Shown here: positions 8,809-18,888 of the stretch, in pieces
How the letters are laid out: the number at the start of each line of letters is the position of its first letter
How positions within the stretch are numbered: the first letter of the stretch is position 1
The notes under the pieces: model-generated
What the model saw: only the letters and a program-made list of their open reading frames with translations
Told to the model about the DNA's origin: nothing
The model's database searches: none
Position numbers and translations under genes: made by a program
Source of the DNA: Rhizobium etli CFN 42
GTDB taxonomy: Bacteria > Pseudomonadota > Alphaproteobacteria > Rhizobiales > Rhizobiaceae
DNA: 64,000 bases
Direction: 5' to 3'
NCBI RefSeq assembly: GCF_000092045.1
Contig: NC_007761.1
Span: 871,001 to 935,000 of the forward strand

Positions 8809-10623
8809 TTACGCATCCGCCGTCGCATCCGCGGTTCCCGCCAGCGGATTGTCCTCGAAAGGGTCGGCGGCGCGTTTCGGCTTGACCAGCGGTTCAGGGC
8901 GAACCGGGTGGGAAAACAGCATGTCGCGGCCGGCCTGCAGCCCTTCGGAGACCTGCAGGGCGAGCCGCGCCTCGTCGCGCTTGCGGATATCCTCACCGAT
9001 CTCATGGGCGTCTGCCTCCGAGACGCCGAGCGCCTCCAGCGTCCGACGTCCGAATAGCAGGCCCGATTCCAAAGTTTCGCGCAGCTCGTAATCGATCCCC
9101 TTGTTGCGCAATTCGATCGAATGGATGCGGTCATAGGAGCGTACGTAGAGGCGCGTGTGCGGATAGTCGGCCTGCACCAGCTCCACCACCTTGTCGGTGA
9201 TTTCCTTCTTCTGCGTGCAGACGAGCACGATTTTCGCCCGGTCGATGCCGGCCGAGCGCAGCACGTCCTTGCGGGTGCCGTCGCCGAAATAGATGCGGAA
9301 ACCGAAAGAGGAGGCCTGGCGGATGCGGTCGGCGGAAAAATCGATGACCGTGACGCTGCGTCCGCCGGCAAGCAGGATCTGCGCAGCGATCTGGCCGAAA
9401 CGGGAGAAGCCGACCATCAGCACGTCGGCGCCCGCACCTTCGAAATCCTCGTCCAGCTCCTCCTGTTCATCGCCGTTGAGCAGCCGCTTCGACAGCGCCG
9501 CGCCGATCGGCGTCAGCGCCATGGACAGCGTGACGATCGCCACCAGCAGCGATGCCGTGCTCGTCGACATCAACCCGACGACGCCCGCCGTGGTGAAGAG
9601 CACGAAGCCGAATTCGCCGCCTTGCGGCAAGAGGAAAGCAATGCGGATCGCATCATTGTGCGGCGATCCAGAAATCCGGCAAAGCCCGTAGATGATGATC
9701 GCCTTGACGGCCATGACGATCGGCACGGCGACGATCACGAAGAGCGCGTTGTCGACGAGGACGTCGAGCTCCAGCGACAGGCCGACGGCGATGAAGAAGA
9801 TGGCGAGCAGCACGCCGCGGAAGGGCTCGATATCGGCCTCGAGCTCGTGCCGGTAGGAGGATTCGGCCAGCATCACGCCGGACAGGAAGGCGCCCATCGC
9901 CATCGACAGCCCGGCAAGCTGCATCAGGCTTGCCGATCCCATGACGACGAAGAGAGCCGCCGCGATCATCGCCTCGCGCGCGCCGGTGCGGGCAATGATC
10001 TGGAAGAGCGGCGTCAGCAGGTAGCGGCCCATGACGATCATCGCCGCCACCGCGCCGACTGCGACGGCAAAATCGGTGAGCGGCGCGTTGCTGCCCTTGC
10101 CGCCGCCGTCGAGCACGGTGATCAGCGCCAAGAGCGGCACGATCGCCAGGTCCTGGAACAGCAGCATCGAGAAGGAACGCTGCCCGTATCTCGTGTTGAC
10201 GTCACCGTCGCCTTCGAGGATCTGCATGGCGAAGGCCGTCGAGGACAGCGCCAGGCCGAAGCCGGCGACGATGCTGCCGCGCCAATCGAGAACTTCAGAA
10301 AACCAGGCGAGCGCGGTCAGCGCCAGCCCTGTTACCACCACCTGCGCCGTGCCGAGGCCGAAGATATCGCGTCGCATCTGCCAGAGGCGGCTTGGCTTTA
10401 GCTCCAGGCCGATGATGAAGAGCAGGAAGACGACGCCGAGCTCGGCGACGGCAAGGATCTGTTCGCCATCGGTGATGCCGTGGAAGACCGGGCCGATGAC
10501 GATGCCGGCGGCGAGGTAACCGAGCACCGTGCCGAGCCCGAGCTTCTTGAAGATCGGAGCGGCGACCACCGCGCCGCCGAGCAGCAGGATCGTTTCGGAG
10601 AAAAGGTCATTGGGCGCTGACAT
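8809..10623 (-). CDS. CPA2 monovalent cation:proton antiporter with RCK domain (KefB/KefC type)
   Basis: An inner-membrane K+/H+ or Na+/H+ antiporter of 604 residues. Residues ~1-380 form about 12 hydrophobic segments with the CPA2 pattern (LGYLAAGIVIGP, GVVFLLFIIGLEL, GAFLSGVMLAES). A Rossmann-type TrkA-N domain starts near residue 410 (VLMVGFSRFGQIAAQILL) with a downstream acidic residue for NAD binding. The ATG at 10623 is chosen over one at 10713 because MSAPNDLFSETILLLGG begins the first helix at the usual place. It is divergent from tldE. No KefF/KefG-like partner is adjacent, so glutathione gating cannot be inferred. Confidence 0.9.
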   Translation of the reverse strand: MSAPNDLFSETILLLGGAVVAAPIFKKLGLGTVLGYLAAGIVIGPVFHGITDGEQILAVAELGVVFLLFIIGLELKPSRLWQMRRDIFGLGTAQVVVTGLALTALAWFSEVLDWRGSIVAGFGLALSSTAFAMQILEGDGDVNTRYGQRSFSMLLFQDLAIVPLLALITVLDGGGKGSNAPLTDFAVAVGAVAAMIVMGRYLLTPLFQIIARTGAREAMIAAALFVVMGSASLMQLAGLSMAMGAFLSGVMLAESSYRHELEADIEPFRGVLLAIFFIAVGLSLELDVLVDNALFVIVAVPIVMAVKAIIIYGLCRISGSPHNDAIRIAFLLPQGGEFGFVLFTTAGVVGLMSTSTASLLVAIVTLSMALTPIGAALSKRLLNGDEQEELDEDFEGAGADVLMVGFSRFGQIAAQILLAGGRSVTVIDFSADRIRQASSFGFRIYFGDGTRKDVLRSAGIDRAKIVLVCTQKKEITDKVVELVQADYPHTRLYVRSYDRIHSIELRNKGIDYELRETLESGLLFGRRTLEALGVSEADAHEIGEDIRKRDEARLALQVSEGLQAGRDMLFSHPVRPEPLVKPKRAADPFEDNPLAGTADATADA

Positions 10624-10742
10624 GCTGGTAATTTCTTTCGACGGCGGGAAACATCCTGGCAGCCCTGACAAAGAATCGGCGGCGGCGGCCTTGATGCCAG
10701 GGAGAGTGCACAATAAATGGAAGCCGAAGGAAAGGCCAAATC

Positions 10743-12089
10743 ATGTCCTCTGAAATCGATTCCTCGACACTTCTTTCCCGCGCAAGTCAATTGATCGATC
10801 TGGCAAGGAAGGCTGGCGCCGATGCTGCCGACGCCGTGGTCGTTCGCTCCCGCTCGCAATCGGTCAGCGTCCGGCTTGGCAAGGTCGAGGGAACGGAATC
10901 GTCGGAAAGCGACGATTTTTCGCTCCGCGTCTTCATCGGCAAGCGTGTCGCCAGCGTTTCGGCCAATCCGGGCTTCGATCTCCAGGCGCTGGCCGAACGT
11001 GCCGTCGCCATGGCCAAGGTTTCCCCGGAAGACCCGTATGCGTGCCTGGCGGACGAGCTGAACCTTGCCAGCTCCTATCCCGACCTGCAATTGCTCGATA
11101 CCACGGACGTTTCCTCCGAGATGCTGCGCGAGGCGGCTCTTGCCGCCGAGACGGCCGCCCTTGCCGTCAACGGCGTCACCAATTCCTCCGGCGCTGGTGC
11201 ATCGGCCGGCATGGGCGGCCTCGTTCTCGCCACCTCGCACGGTTTCCAAGGCAGCTACATGGCCTCCCGTTTCGGCAATTCCGTCAGCGTCATTGCAGGC
11301 GAAGGCACCGGCATGGAGCGCGACTATGATTTCGACAGCCGGCTTTATTATGCCGAACTCGACGATCCTTCCGAAATCGGCCGCCGCGCCGGCGAACGGG
11401 TGGTCAAGCGCGTCAATCCGCGCCAGGTGCCGACCGGCAAAAACATCACCGTCGTCTTCGATCCGCGCGTCGCCCGCGGTTTCGTCGGCCATATTGCCGG
11501 TGCGATCAACGGTGCCGCCGTCGCTAGAAAGACCAGCTTCCTGCGTGACAGGATGGGTCAGCAGGTGCTGAAGTCGGGCCTTTCGATCACCGACGACCCG
11601 CTGATCGTGCGCGGTCCTTCCTCGCGTCCCTTCGACGGTGAGGGCGTGTCCGGCGAGCGGCTGGTCATGATCGAAGACGGTGTCCTGAAGCACTGGTTCC
11701 TCTCGACCTCGACGGCCCGCGAACTCGGCCTGCAGACCAATGGCCGCGGCGTGCGCGGCGGCAGCGCCGTCACCCCGTCTTCCACCAATCTTGCCCTGGA
11801 GCCGGGCGACATCTCGCCGGAGGAACTGATCCGCAGCATCGGCAACGGTTTTTACGTCACCGAACTGATCGGCCACGGTGTCAACATGATCACCGGCGAA
11901 TACAGCCGTGGCGCCACCGGCTTCTGGATCGAGAACGGCGAACTCACTTTCCCGGTGTCCGAGGTGACGATCGCCTCGAACCTCAAGGACATGTTCATGC
12001 GCCTGACGCCGGCAAATGACATCGACCGCAAGTTCGGCGTCGCGGCTCCGACCTTCGCCATCGAAGGCATGACGCTCGCCGGGCAGTAA
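10743..12089 (+). CDS. pmbA: TldE/PmbA-type metalloprotease subunit
   Basis: A 448-residue member of the TldD/TldE family, which in other bacteria processes peptides (microcin B17 maturation, CcdA degradation) as a TldD-TldE pair. It matches the E subunit: there is no HExxxH zinc motif of the TldD type, and the C-terminal block GHGVNMITGEYSRGATGFWIENG (abbreviated: GHGV, TGEYSRGA, FWIENG) is typical of PmbA. No tldD is visible in this window, so the partner must be elsewhere. It starts a plus-strand series that continues into the cysQ-like gene after 29 bases. Confidence 0.9.
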   Translation: MSSEIDSSTLLSRASQLIDLARKAGADAADAVVVRSRSQSVSVRLGKVEGTESSESDDFSLRVFIGKRVASVSANPGFDLQALAERAVAMAKVSPEDPYACLADELNLASSYPDLQLLDTTDVSSEMLREAALAAETAALAVNGVTNSSGAGASAGMGGLVLATSHGFQGSYMASRFGNSVSVIAGEGTGMERDYDFDSRLYYAELDDPSEIGRRAGERVVKRVNPRQVPTGKNITVVFDPRVARGFVGHIAGAINGAAVARKTSFLRDRMGQQVLKSGLSITDDPLIVRGPSSRPFDGEGVSGERLVMIEDGVLKHWFLSTSTARELGLQTNGRGVRGGSAVTPSSTNLALEPGDISPEELIRSIGNGFYVTELIGHGVNMITGEYSRGATGFWIENGELTFPVSEVTIASNLKDMFMRLTPANDIDRKFGVAAPTFAIEGMTLAGQ

Positions 12090-12118
12090 AAAACGGGCAG
12101 CAGGAATGGAATGACAGG

Positions 12119-12928
12119 ATGAGCGATAGGGAAAAGCTCCGCTGGCAGAGCGATCTCGCCTTGATCGCCGATGCTGCGAAGGAGGCCGGCGCGGTCGCCT
12201 ACGGCTTTTTCAACCAGTCTCCCGAGGTCTGGTGGAAGAACGGCGACCGCTCTCCCGTCAGCGCCGCCGACTTCGCCGCCAACAAGACGCTTGAAACGAT
12301 CCTGCGCAAGGCGCGGCCGGATTATGGCTGGCTGTCGGAGGAAACCGAGGACGATGAAGACCGCCTCTCGCGCGAGACACTGTTCATCGTCGATCCGATC
12401 GACGGCACCCGCGCCTTCCTCGGCGGGCAGCAGGTCTGGTGTGTCAGCGTCGCGGTCGTGCATCGCGGCCGCCCCGTCGCCGGCGTGCTCTATGCGCCGG
12501 CGCTCGAGGAGTTCTACGAGGCCGTCGATGGCGGCGTCGCGCTGAAGAACGGCATGCCTTTCACCGTTTCCGCCGCCGGGCCGGACGAGATGAGCCGGCT
12601 TGCGATCGGCGAAGACCTGTTGAAGACATTTCCGCCGGCGTTCCGTGACCGCGTGAGACGCGAGAAATATGTCCCCTCGCTTGCCTATCGCATCGCCATG
12701 GTGGCGGACGGCCGTCTCGAAGGCACCTTCGTCAAGGGCAATTCGCATGACTGGGACCTTGCCGCCGCCGATCTCGTTCTGGCCTGCGCCGGCGGCGGTC
12801 TCGTCGATCTCGACGGCAAGCCGATCGTCTATAACAGGGCGGACGTCACCCATAAGGTGCTCTGTGCGGCCCCGGCGCCCCGCATCGATGAGTTCCTCGC
12901 GGCCTTTGCCGGGCGAGGAGACAGTTGA
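12119..12928 (+). CDS. cysQ: Inositol monophosphatase family, 3'(2'),5'-bisphosphate nucleotidase-like
   Basis: Mg2+/Li+-sensitive phosphatase fold, 269 residues. The metal-binding signature DPIDGTRAFLGG (about residues 92-103) and a C-terminal WDLAAADLVLACAGG are present, with the upstream Glu pair in LSEETEDD. CysQ hydrolyses PAP formed in sulfate assimilation. Assignment between CysQ and inositol monophosphatase rests on overall resemblance, so the specificity is probable rather than sure. It lies between pmbA and the DUF4170 gene, in the same direction as waaA and lpxK. Confidence 0.82.
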   Translation: MSDREKLRWQSDLALIADAAKEAGAVAYGFFNQSPEVWWKNGDRSPVSAADFAANKTLETILRKARPDYGWLSEETEDDEDRLSRETLFIVDPIDGTRAFLGGQQVWCVSVAVVHRGRPVAGVLYAPALEEFYEAVDGGVALKNGMPFTVSAAGPDEMSRLAIGEDLLKTFPPAFRDRVRREKYVPSLAYRIAMVADGRLEGTFVKGNSHDWDLAAADLVLACAGGGLVDLDGKPIVYNRADVTHKVLCAAPAPRIDEFLAAFAGRGDS

Positions 12929-12990
12929 CGTTTCCGTCAAAATCCCGCAGATGAGGTGGCGGAGGAACTAGGCAGAAAGAGAATAAGAAA

Positions 12991-13239
12991 ATGACTGACT
13001 CCGGTGACAAGAAGCAGCTTTTGCACCTCGTTTTTGGCGGCGAATTGGAAAGCCTCGACGATGTGCAGTTCCGTGATCTGAGCGGCCTCGATATCGTCGG
13101 CATCTTTCCCGACTATGCCACGGCGCTGACGGCGTGGAAGGCGAAGGCGCAACAGACGGTCGACAATGCGCATATGCGCTATTTCATCGTCCACATGCAC
13201 CGTCTGCTCGATCCGCAGCAAAAGGCCAGCGGCAACTGA
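12991..13239 (+). CDS. DUF4170 family small protein
   Basis: An 82-residue soluble protein of unknown function. The conserved features are LHLVFGGEL near the N-terminus, the IVGIFPDYATALTAWKAKAQ stretch and the C-terminal MRYFIVHMHRLLDP. In Alphaproteobacteria this family sits beside waaA, as here (158 bases upstream), so a role around Kdo transfer or outer-membrane assembly is suggested by context only. Confidence 0.8.
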   Translation: MTDSGDKKQLLHLVFGGELESLDDVQFRDLSGLDIVGIFPDYATALTAWKAKAQQTVDNAHMRYFIVHMHRLLDPQQKASGN

Positions 13240-13396
13240 CCTCGGCAGCCGCCGCCAGCCGAGCGGGCCCTCGTGCATCGGCGCCGTCGATCCGGATCGT
13301 TTGACGCATTCTGAACAAATTGATCGGTCATTCCGGCCGCAACGATAATAAGGGAATGGGTTTGATGTCGATCGTCTTGGGTCGGAGGCTGGCGCG

Positions 13397-14716
13397 ATGA
13401 GCTCCCGGATGGCGCGGCTCGGTCTGAGCACATACCGTCTGGCGGGAACCGTGGCCTCTCCGGTCGTCGGCCTCTATCTGACCTACCGCACGGCCAAGGG
13501 TAAGGAAGACCGGGCGCGCCGCCTGGAGCGCTTCGGCTATCCAAGCGCCAACCGGCCGCAAGGCCCGCTCGTCTGGTTCCATGCCGCAAGTGTCGGCGAA
13601 ACCAATGCCGTGATTCCGCTGATCCGCGAAATTCGCCGCCGCGACATCCATGTCATCCTGACCACCGGTACCATCACCTCCGCAAGGCTCGCCGCCGAGC
13701 GTCTCGGCCAGGAAGCGATCCATCAATATGTGCCGCTGGATCTGAAACCATCCGTCAGCCGCTTCCTCGATTATTGGCAGCCAGATTGCGCCATCATCGC
13801 CGAATCCGAGATCTGGCCGGCGACCGTGCTGGAGCTCGGCCGTCGCCGCATCCCGCAGATCCTGGTCAATGCCCGCATGTCGGACCGCTCCTTTGCCCGC
13901 TGGCGCCGCCGCCAGTCGATTGCGGAGGCCTTGTTCGAGAACCTCGCCCTCGTCATCGCCCAATCCGATGTCGATGCCGAGCGGTTCCGCGATCTCGGTG
14001 CCGTTCCCGTCATCACCTCGGGCAATCTGAAGGTCGATACCGACGCGCCGCCTTATGACAGCGCTGTCTTCGCCCGCTATAAGAAGCAGATCGGCGATCG
14101 CAAAACATGGGCGGCGATCTCCACTTTTGACGGCGAGGAGAATGCCGCCGGCATCGTCCATCGCGTCCTGAAGGAGCGCGATCGTCAACTGACGATCATT
14201 GTGCCCCGCCATCCCGAGCGCAGCGACGAGATCGAGGCGGCGCTCGTCAAGCAGGGGCTGAAAGTTGCCCGCCGCACTCGCGACGATGTCCTCTCCGCCG
14301 ATGTCGATATCTTTCTCGGCGATACGATAGGCGAAATGGGGCTCTATCTCCGTCTGACCGAAATCGCTTTCGTCGGCCGCTCGCTCTTTGCCGAGGGTGG
14401 TCAGAACCCGCTGGAGCCTGCCATGCTCGGCTGCGCCATCCTCTCCGGCGGCAATGTGCAGAATTTCCGCGAGGCCTATCAGAAGCTCGCCCGCAGCGGC
14501 AGCGCGCGCATGGTGCGCGATACCGAAATGCTGGCCAAGGGCGTGCATTACCTGCTGACCAACGATGAAGCCCGCCGTAACATGATCGAGGCCGGCGTCG
14601 CCACCGTGCACGAAATGCGCGGCGCACTGTCGGCGACGGTGAAGGGGCTCGAACCCTATATCAATCCGCTGACGGTCAAGGCGCGTTTGTTGCCCAAGGC
14701 CGCGGCCCAGGTCTGA
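13397..14716 (+). CDS. waaA: 3-deoxy-D-manno-octulosonic acid (Kdo) transferase
   Basis: Adds Kdo from CMP-Kdo to the lipid A precursor at the inner membrane; 439 residues. An N-terminal hydrophobic anchor (GTVASPVVGLYL) precedes the GT30 domain with WFHAASVGETNAVIPLI, where the Glu is the expected catalytic base. Further markers are AESEIWPATVLELGRR and, in the C-terminal half, GGQNPLEPAMLGCAI, which is typical of WaaA. A GGAGG lies nine bases before the ATG. The HAD gene starts 10 bases after the stop, and lpxK follows, forming a lipid A/Kdo block. Confidence 0.95.
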   Translation: MSSRMARLGLSTYRLAGTVASPVVGLYLTYRTAKGKEDRARRLERFGYPSANRPQGPLVWFHAASVGETNAVIPLIREIRRRDIHVILTTGTITSARLAAERLGQEAIHQYVPLDLKPSVSRFLDYWQPDCAIIAESEIWPATVLELGRRRIPQILVNARMSDRSFARWRRRQSIAEALFENLALVIAQSDVDAERFRDLGAVPVITSGNLKVDTDAPPYDSAVFARYKKQIGDRKTWAAISTFDGEENAAGIVHRVLKERDRQLTIIVPRHPERSDEIEAALVKQGLKVARRTRDDVLSADVDIFLGDTIGEMGLYLRLTEIAFVGRSLFAEGGQNPLEPAMLGCAILSGGNVQNFREAYQKLARSGSARMVRDTEMLAKGVHYLLTNDEARRNMIEAGVATVHEMRGALSATVKGLEPYINPLTVKARLLPKAAAQV

Positions 14717-14725
14717 GGAGACACG

Positions 14726-15448
14726 ATGTCGGGTCCGGCGCATATCAAAGGCATCCTCTTCGACAAGGACGGCACGCTGCTCGACTATGATGAGAGCTGG
14801 CTGCCGGTCAATCGCGAGCTTGCCCGCATCGCCGCTGAGGGCGACCCGCTTCTGGCCGACCGGCTGCTGTCCGCCTGCGGCATGGATCCGGTGAGCGGCC
14901 ATATCGTTCCCGACAGCCTGCTGGCCGCCGGCAATACAAGGCAGATCGCCGAGGGGCTCGTCGCCGCCGGATCGATGGTCGATGTCGGGGAATTGACGAT
15001 CCGTCTCGACGACCTCTTTTCTGGCGCCGCTGAATTTTCTGTGCCGGTGACCGACCTCGCCGGCTTTTTCGCAAGGCTGCATCGGCGCGGTTTCAAGCTC
15101 GGTGTTGCCTCCAGCGACAATGAGCGCTCCATCCGCCAGACGGCGGAGCGCTTTGGTTTCGCCCGCTATGTCGATTATGTCGCCGGCTACGACAGCGGCT
15201 TCGGCGTCAAGCCGGAGCCGGGCATGGTGCTCGGCTTCTGCGCTGCGACCGGTCTTTTGCCTGAAGAGGTCGCAATGGTCGGCGACAACAATCACGATCT
15301 GCATATGGGCCTGAATGCCGGTACGGGACTGAGGATCGCCGTGTTGACGGGAACCGGCTCGCGCGCTTCACTTGCTGCGGCGGCCGATCATGTGCTCGAC
15401 GATATCACCGCCCTTGAGACGCTGCTGCCCGATCTGCAGCCGGCCTGA
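14726..15448 (+). CDS. HAD-family phosphatase (phosphoglycolate phosphatase-like)
   Basis: A 240-residue haloacid dehalogenase hydrolase. Motif I is FDKDGTLLDYDESW with the nucleophile Asp and the acid/base Asp; motif II is GVASSDNE; motif III Lys is in GVKPEPGM; motif IV is MVGDNNHDLHMG. A helical cap of about 100 residues follows motif I (subclass IA). The substrate is unknown. It starts 10 bases after waaA and precedes lpxK, so it is probably co-transcribed with lipid A genes. It lacks the short capless form of KdsC, so Kdo-8-phosphate phosphatase is unlikely. Confidence 0.85.
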   Translation: MSGPAHIKGILFDKDGTLLDYDESWLPVNRELARIAAEGDPLLADRLLSACGMDPVSGHIVPDSLLAAGNTRQIAEGLVAAGSMVDVGELTIRLDDLFSGAAEFSVPVTDLAGFFARLHRRGFKLGVASSDNERSIRQTAERFGFARYVDYVAGYDSGFGVKPEPGMVLGFCAATGLLPEEVAMVGDNNHDLHMGLNAGTGLRIAVLTGTGSRASLAAAADHVLDDITALETLLPDLQPA

Positions 15449-15538
15449 TCGGTAAAGGCTTGCATTTTCATCGATTTTAACCTCTCAATCCAGCCGGGAA
15501 AACGAAATTCTCTAGCCGGGCGGGAGCGGGACGGCAAA

Positions 15539-16579
15539 ATGATTTCAGAAGCGCCGCCGTTCTGGTGGAGGAAAGCCGATTGGCGGGCCTGGCTGCTGGC
15601 GCCGCTGTCCTTTCTTTACGGCCGCATTGCCGGCCATCGCATGGCCCATGCGCGCCGCGCCTCGGTTTCCGTTCCCGTCATCTGTGTCGGCAATTTCACC
15701 GTCGGCGGCGCCGGCAAGACGCCGACGGCGCTGACGCTCGCCCGCGCCGCCAAGGCGAAAGGCCTGAAGCCCGGCTTTCTCAGCAGAGGTTACGGCGGCT
15801 CGCTCGACGTGACGACGGTGGTCGATCCCCTTCATCACCGGGCGGTCGCCGTCGGCGATGAACCGCTTTTACTCGCCCAGGAGGCGCTGACGGTAATTTC
15901 CCGCCGGCGCCTCGACGGTGCTCGGCGTCTGGTCGCGGAAGGCGCCGATCTCATCATCATGGATGATGGGTTTCAGAGCGCCCGGCTGGCGATCGACTAT
16001 GCGCTGCTCGTCATCGACGCGACGCGCGGCCTTGGCAATGGCCATATCGTGCCGGCCGGCCCGGTCCGCGCGCCGATCCGCCAGCAGCTGCGTTCGGCGA
16101 CGGCGCTGCTGAAGGTCGGCGGCGGCAATGCTGCCGACGGGATCGTCCGCATGGCGGCACGCGCGGCAAAGCCCTATTTCACCGCCTCGCTCAAGGTGCG
16201 CGGCGACGACCGGCTTTCCGGCATCAAGGTGCTCGCCTTCGCCGGTATTGCCGACCCCGCCAAATTTTTCCGCACCGTCGAATCGCGCGGTGCCGAAATC
16301 GCGGTCGCCAAGACCTTCGGCGACCACGAGCACCTGACCGAGGAGGAGATCGACGACATCCTGACGACTGCCGAGCGCCAGGATCTCCTGATCGTCACCA
16401 CGTCAAAGGATTTCGTGCGCCTGTCCGGTCATCACGGAAAAGCGGAGCAACTGGCGCAGAAGGCGCGGGTGATCGAGGTCGACATAGTCTTCGAGGATCA
16501 TCTTGCCCCGGGTCTGATCATCGATAGGGCAATCATTGCCTGCCGTGATCGGCGCCTCAAGGAACTGAAGACGAGTTAA
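15539..16579 (+). CDS. lpxK: Tetraacyldisaccharide 4'-kinase
   Basis: Phosphorylates the 4' position of the lipid A disaccharide at the cytoplasmic face of the inner membrane; 346 residues. The N-terminus has the membrane-associating helix ([20 protein letters not shown]), then the Walker A region [18 protein letters not shown]. Other LpxK markers are [18 protein letters not shown] and the conserved IMDDGFQ. The C-terminal part contains [14 protein letters not shown]. The stop overlaps the stop of the convergent DUF2093 gene by four bases. Confidence 0.95.
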   Translation: MISEAPPFWWRKADWRAWLLAPLSFLYGRIAGHRMAHARRASVSVPVICVGNFTVGGAGKTPTALTLARAAKAKGLKPGFLSRGYGGSLDVTTVVDPLHHRAVAVGDEPLLLAQEALTVISRRRLDGARRLVAEGADLIIMDDGFQSARLAIDYALLVIDATRGLGNGHIVPAGPVRAPIRQQLRSATALLKVGGGNAADGIVRMAARAAKPYFTASLKVRGDDRLSGIKVLAFAGIADPAKFFRTVESRGAEIAVAKTFGDHEHLTEEEIDDILTTAERQDLLIVTTSKDFVRLSGHHGKAEQLAQKARVIEVDIVFEDHLAPGLIIDRAIIACRDRRLKELKTS

Positions 16580-16806
16580 CGCCGCTGGTTCGGCAGCATG
16601 CCGGCGCGTTTGTCGGCTTCGATCGCCGAGATCACGTCGGCATAGGGCTCCTGGCGGGCGACGCTCCAGTAGCGCAGCTCGTCGAGCGGAATGTTTTTTC
16701 CGGTCATCGCGCAGACGACATAGGAGCCGGGCGAGAGAATCTGGAAATCGCCGTCGAGATAGCGGATCTTCGCCTCGCGGTTTCCGTGCCCTTCGAACAA
16801 ATTCAT
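16576..16806 (-). CDS. DUF2093 family protein
   Basis: A 76-residue protein of the alphaproteobacterial DUF2093 family. Diagnostic stretches are [19 protein letters not shown] and [18 protein letters not shown]. The function is unknown; a single Cys follows the first block. It lies 67 bases downstream of mutL on the same strand and may be its last cotranscribed gene. Confidence 0.82.
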   Translation of the reverse strand: MNLFEGHGNREAKIRYLDGDFQILSPGSYVVCAMTGKNIPLDELRYWSVARQEPYADVISAIEADKRAGMLPNQRR

Positions 16807-16873
16807 GCGCTCCGTTCCCTGCAGTCTGTCATCCGTCTGCCATACTCCCGCAAAGGCGGCTTTGCCAGCTTTT

Positions 16874-18706
16874 TTAGCTTCTGCCGAAAAGCCGCTCGAT
16901 ATCGCTGAGCTTCAGCTCGATATAGGTCGGCCGGCCGTGATTGCACTGGCCGGAACCGGGCGTCACTTCCATTTCCCTCAGCAGGGCGTTCATTTCCTCC
17001 GGCCGCAGCCGCCGGCCGGAGCGAACCGATCCATGGCAGGCCATGGTCGCCGCCACATATTCGAGCTTGGCCGACAGGCCCGACGCCGTATCCCATTCGG
17101 CGATCTCATCGGCAAGCTGGCGGATCAGGCCATGAGCGTCGACCTCGCCGAGCATGGCCGGTGTTTCGCGCACGGCGATCGCCCCGGGACCGAAGCGCTC
17201 GATCGCCAGACCGAGTTCGGCAAACTCGGCCGCATGCAGCATCAGCCGGTCGCAATCCTCTTCCGGAATGTCGACGATCTCGGGGATGAGCAGCACCTGC
17301 GAGGCCAACCGCTTCGAATGCAGTGCCTTGCGCATCGCCTCGAACACCAGCCGCTCATGCGCCGCGTGCTGGTCGACGATGACGAGCCCGTCCTCGGTCT
17401 GGGCGACGATATAGTTGGCGTGGATCTGCGCCCGTGCCGCGCCGAGCGGATAACGCCCAACGGTTTCCGGGGCGACCGGCCTAGGGGAGGCCAGGCCGGG
17501 AGACACGGGGTCGGGAGAAAATTGCGGCTCAGCCCGTGCGGTCGGCGTCGATAGGCCGTCGAAGGATGCCTGCGGCCGTTCGGAAAAAGCCGGTGCCGGC
17601 TGGTAGGGGCGGGAAGGGGAGGTCTCTGCCGACCATGGCGCCTGTGGCCGCTGCCCATAGGGCTGGAAACCCGGGCGGAAGGCGCGCAGCATATCGCTCG
17701 CGCCGGTCGTTGCCGCCCGGCTGCCGTCTCGCGCGAGCGCCTCGCGAATGGCGCCGACGATCAGGCCGCGCACCAGGCCTGGGTCGCGGAAGCGCACGTC
17801 GGATTTGGCCGGATGCACGTTGACGTCGACGAGGGCCGGATCGAGAGCGATCGACAGCACCGCCACCGGATAGCGCCCGGACGGGATCGTCTCGGCATAG
17901 GCGCCGCGGATCGCCGAGAGGATCAGCTTGTCCTGCACCGGTCGGCCGTTGACGAAGGCATATTGATGGGCGGAGTTGCCGCGATTGAAGGTCGGCACGC
18001 CGGCAAAGCCGGTCAACGAAATCTCCTCGCGCACGGCGTCGAGCGCAATGGCGTTGTCGCTGAAGTCCTTGCCGAGCACCTGCGCCATGCGCGCCAGATG
18101 ATCGTCGCCCGTTGCCGGAAATTCCAGCGTCGCGCGGTCCGAGCCGGACAGCACGAAGCGCACGGCGGGAAAGGCGATCGCCATACGTTTGACGATCTCG
18201 GTAATGGCGCCGGCTTCGGCCTTCTCCGTCTTCAGGAATTTGAGCCGCGCCGGCGTGGCGAAGAACAGGTCGCGGACTTCGACGATCGTGCCGGGATTGG
18301 CGCCAGCCGGCCTCAGATGCAGGACCTTGCCGCCGGCAACGGCGATCTCGTGACCGCCGGCGCTGTCGCGCTTGCGGCTTGCGATGCTGAGCCTCGCCAC
18401 GGACCCGATCGAAGGCAGCGCCTCGCCACGGAAGCCGAGCGTTCTAATATCCTCAAGCGTCTCGGAGATCTTCGAGGTGCAGTGGCGCCTGATTGCCAGC
18501 TCCAGATCGGCGGCGTCCATGCCGGAGCCGTTGTCGCTGACCCGCAGCAGCGCCTTGCCGCCGCCTGCCGTGGCGATCTCGATGCGCGTCGCCCCCGCAT
18601 CAAGCGCGTTTTCGATCAATTCCTTGGCAGCGCTCGCCGGCCGTTCGATGACTTCGCCGGCGGCGATCTGGTTGATGAGCGTTTCGGAAAGCTGTCTGAT
18701 GGCCAT
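16874..18706 (-). CDS. mutL: DNA mismatch repair protein MutL
   Basis: ATPase that couples MutS mismatch recognition to downstream repair; 610 residues. The GHKL ATPase domain holds the N box ([17 protein letters not shown]), the [11 protein letters not shown] motif and the [16 protein letters not shown] motif. A proline-rich linker lies at about residues 340-430, followed by a C-terminal dimerisation domain starting near [20 protein letters not shown]. The [12 protein letters not shown] block resembles the DQHA(x)2E(x)4E endonuclease-type MutL motif, consistent with a species lacking MutH. It is divergent from the PAS-REC gene. Confidence 0.95.
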   Translation of the reverse strand: MAIRQLSETLINQIAAGEVIERPASAAKELIENALDAGATRIEIATAGGGKALLRVSDNGSGMDAADLELAIRRHCTSKISETLEDIRTLGFRGEALPSIGSVARLSIASRKRDSAGGHEIAVAGGKVLHLRPAGANPGTIVEVRDLFFATPARLKFLKTEKAEAGAITEIVKRMAIAFPAVRFVLSGSDRATLEFPATGDDHLARMAQVLGKDFSDNAIALDAVREEISLTGFAGVPTFNRGNSAHQYAFVNGRPVQDKLILSAIRGAYAETIPSGRYPVAVLSIALDPALVDVNVHPAKSDVRFRDPGLVRGLIVGAIREALARDGSRAATTGASDMLRAFRPGFQPYGQRPQAPWSAETSPSRPYQPAPAFSERPQASFDGLSTPTARAEPQFSPDPVSPGLASPRPVAPETVGRYPLGAARAQIHANYIVAQTEDGLVIVDQHAAHERLVFEAMRKALHSKRLASQVLLIPEIVDIPEEDCDRLMLHAAEFAELGLAIERFGPGAIAVRETPAMLGEVDAHGLIRQLADEIAEWDTASGLSAKLEYVAATMACHGSVRSGRRLRPEEMNALLREMEVTPGSGQCNHGRPTYIELKLSDIERLFGRS

Positions 18707-18888
18707 GGGCTATTTTCGGGGATTCGCGGCTTGGAGGGAAGGGCTTTCCGACCGCTTGGCGAAACTGTGATCCGCGGCTCCCCGAATTCGGGGATCGGTA
18801 GTGTTAAGCCGGTTTTAACAGAAAAATGGCATTTCTAATCACACACCTCCGGAAGCCGCGAAATCGAACAGATGTGGGACGAAATGGA

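Noticed and set aside
9121..10401. 426-codon plus-strand frame opposite the antiporter
   Set aside because: His/Asp/Arg-rich sequence without domain, antisense to a well supported transporter.
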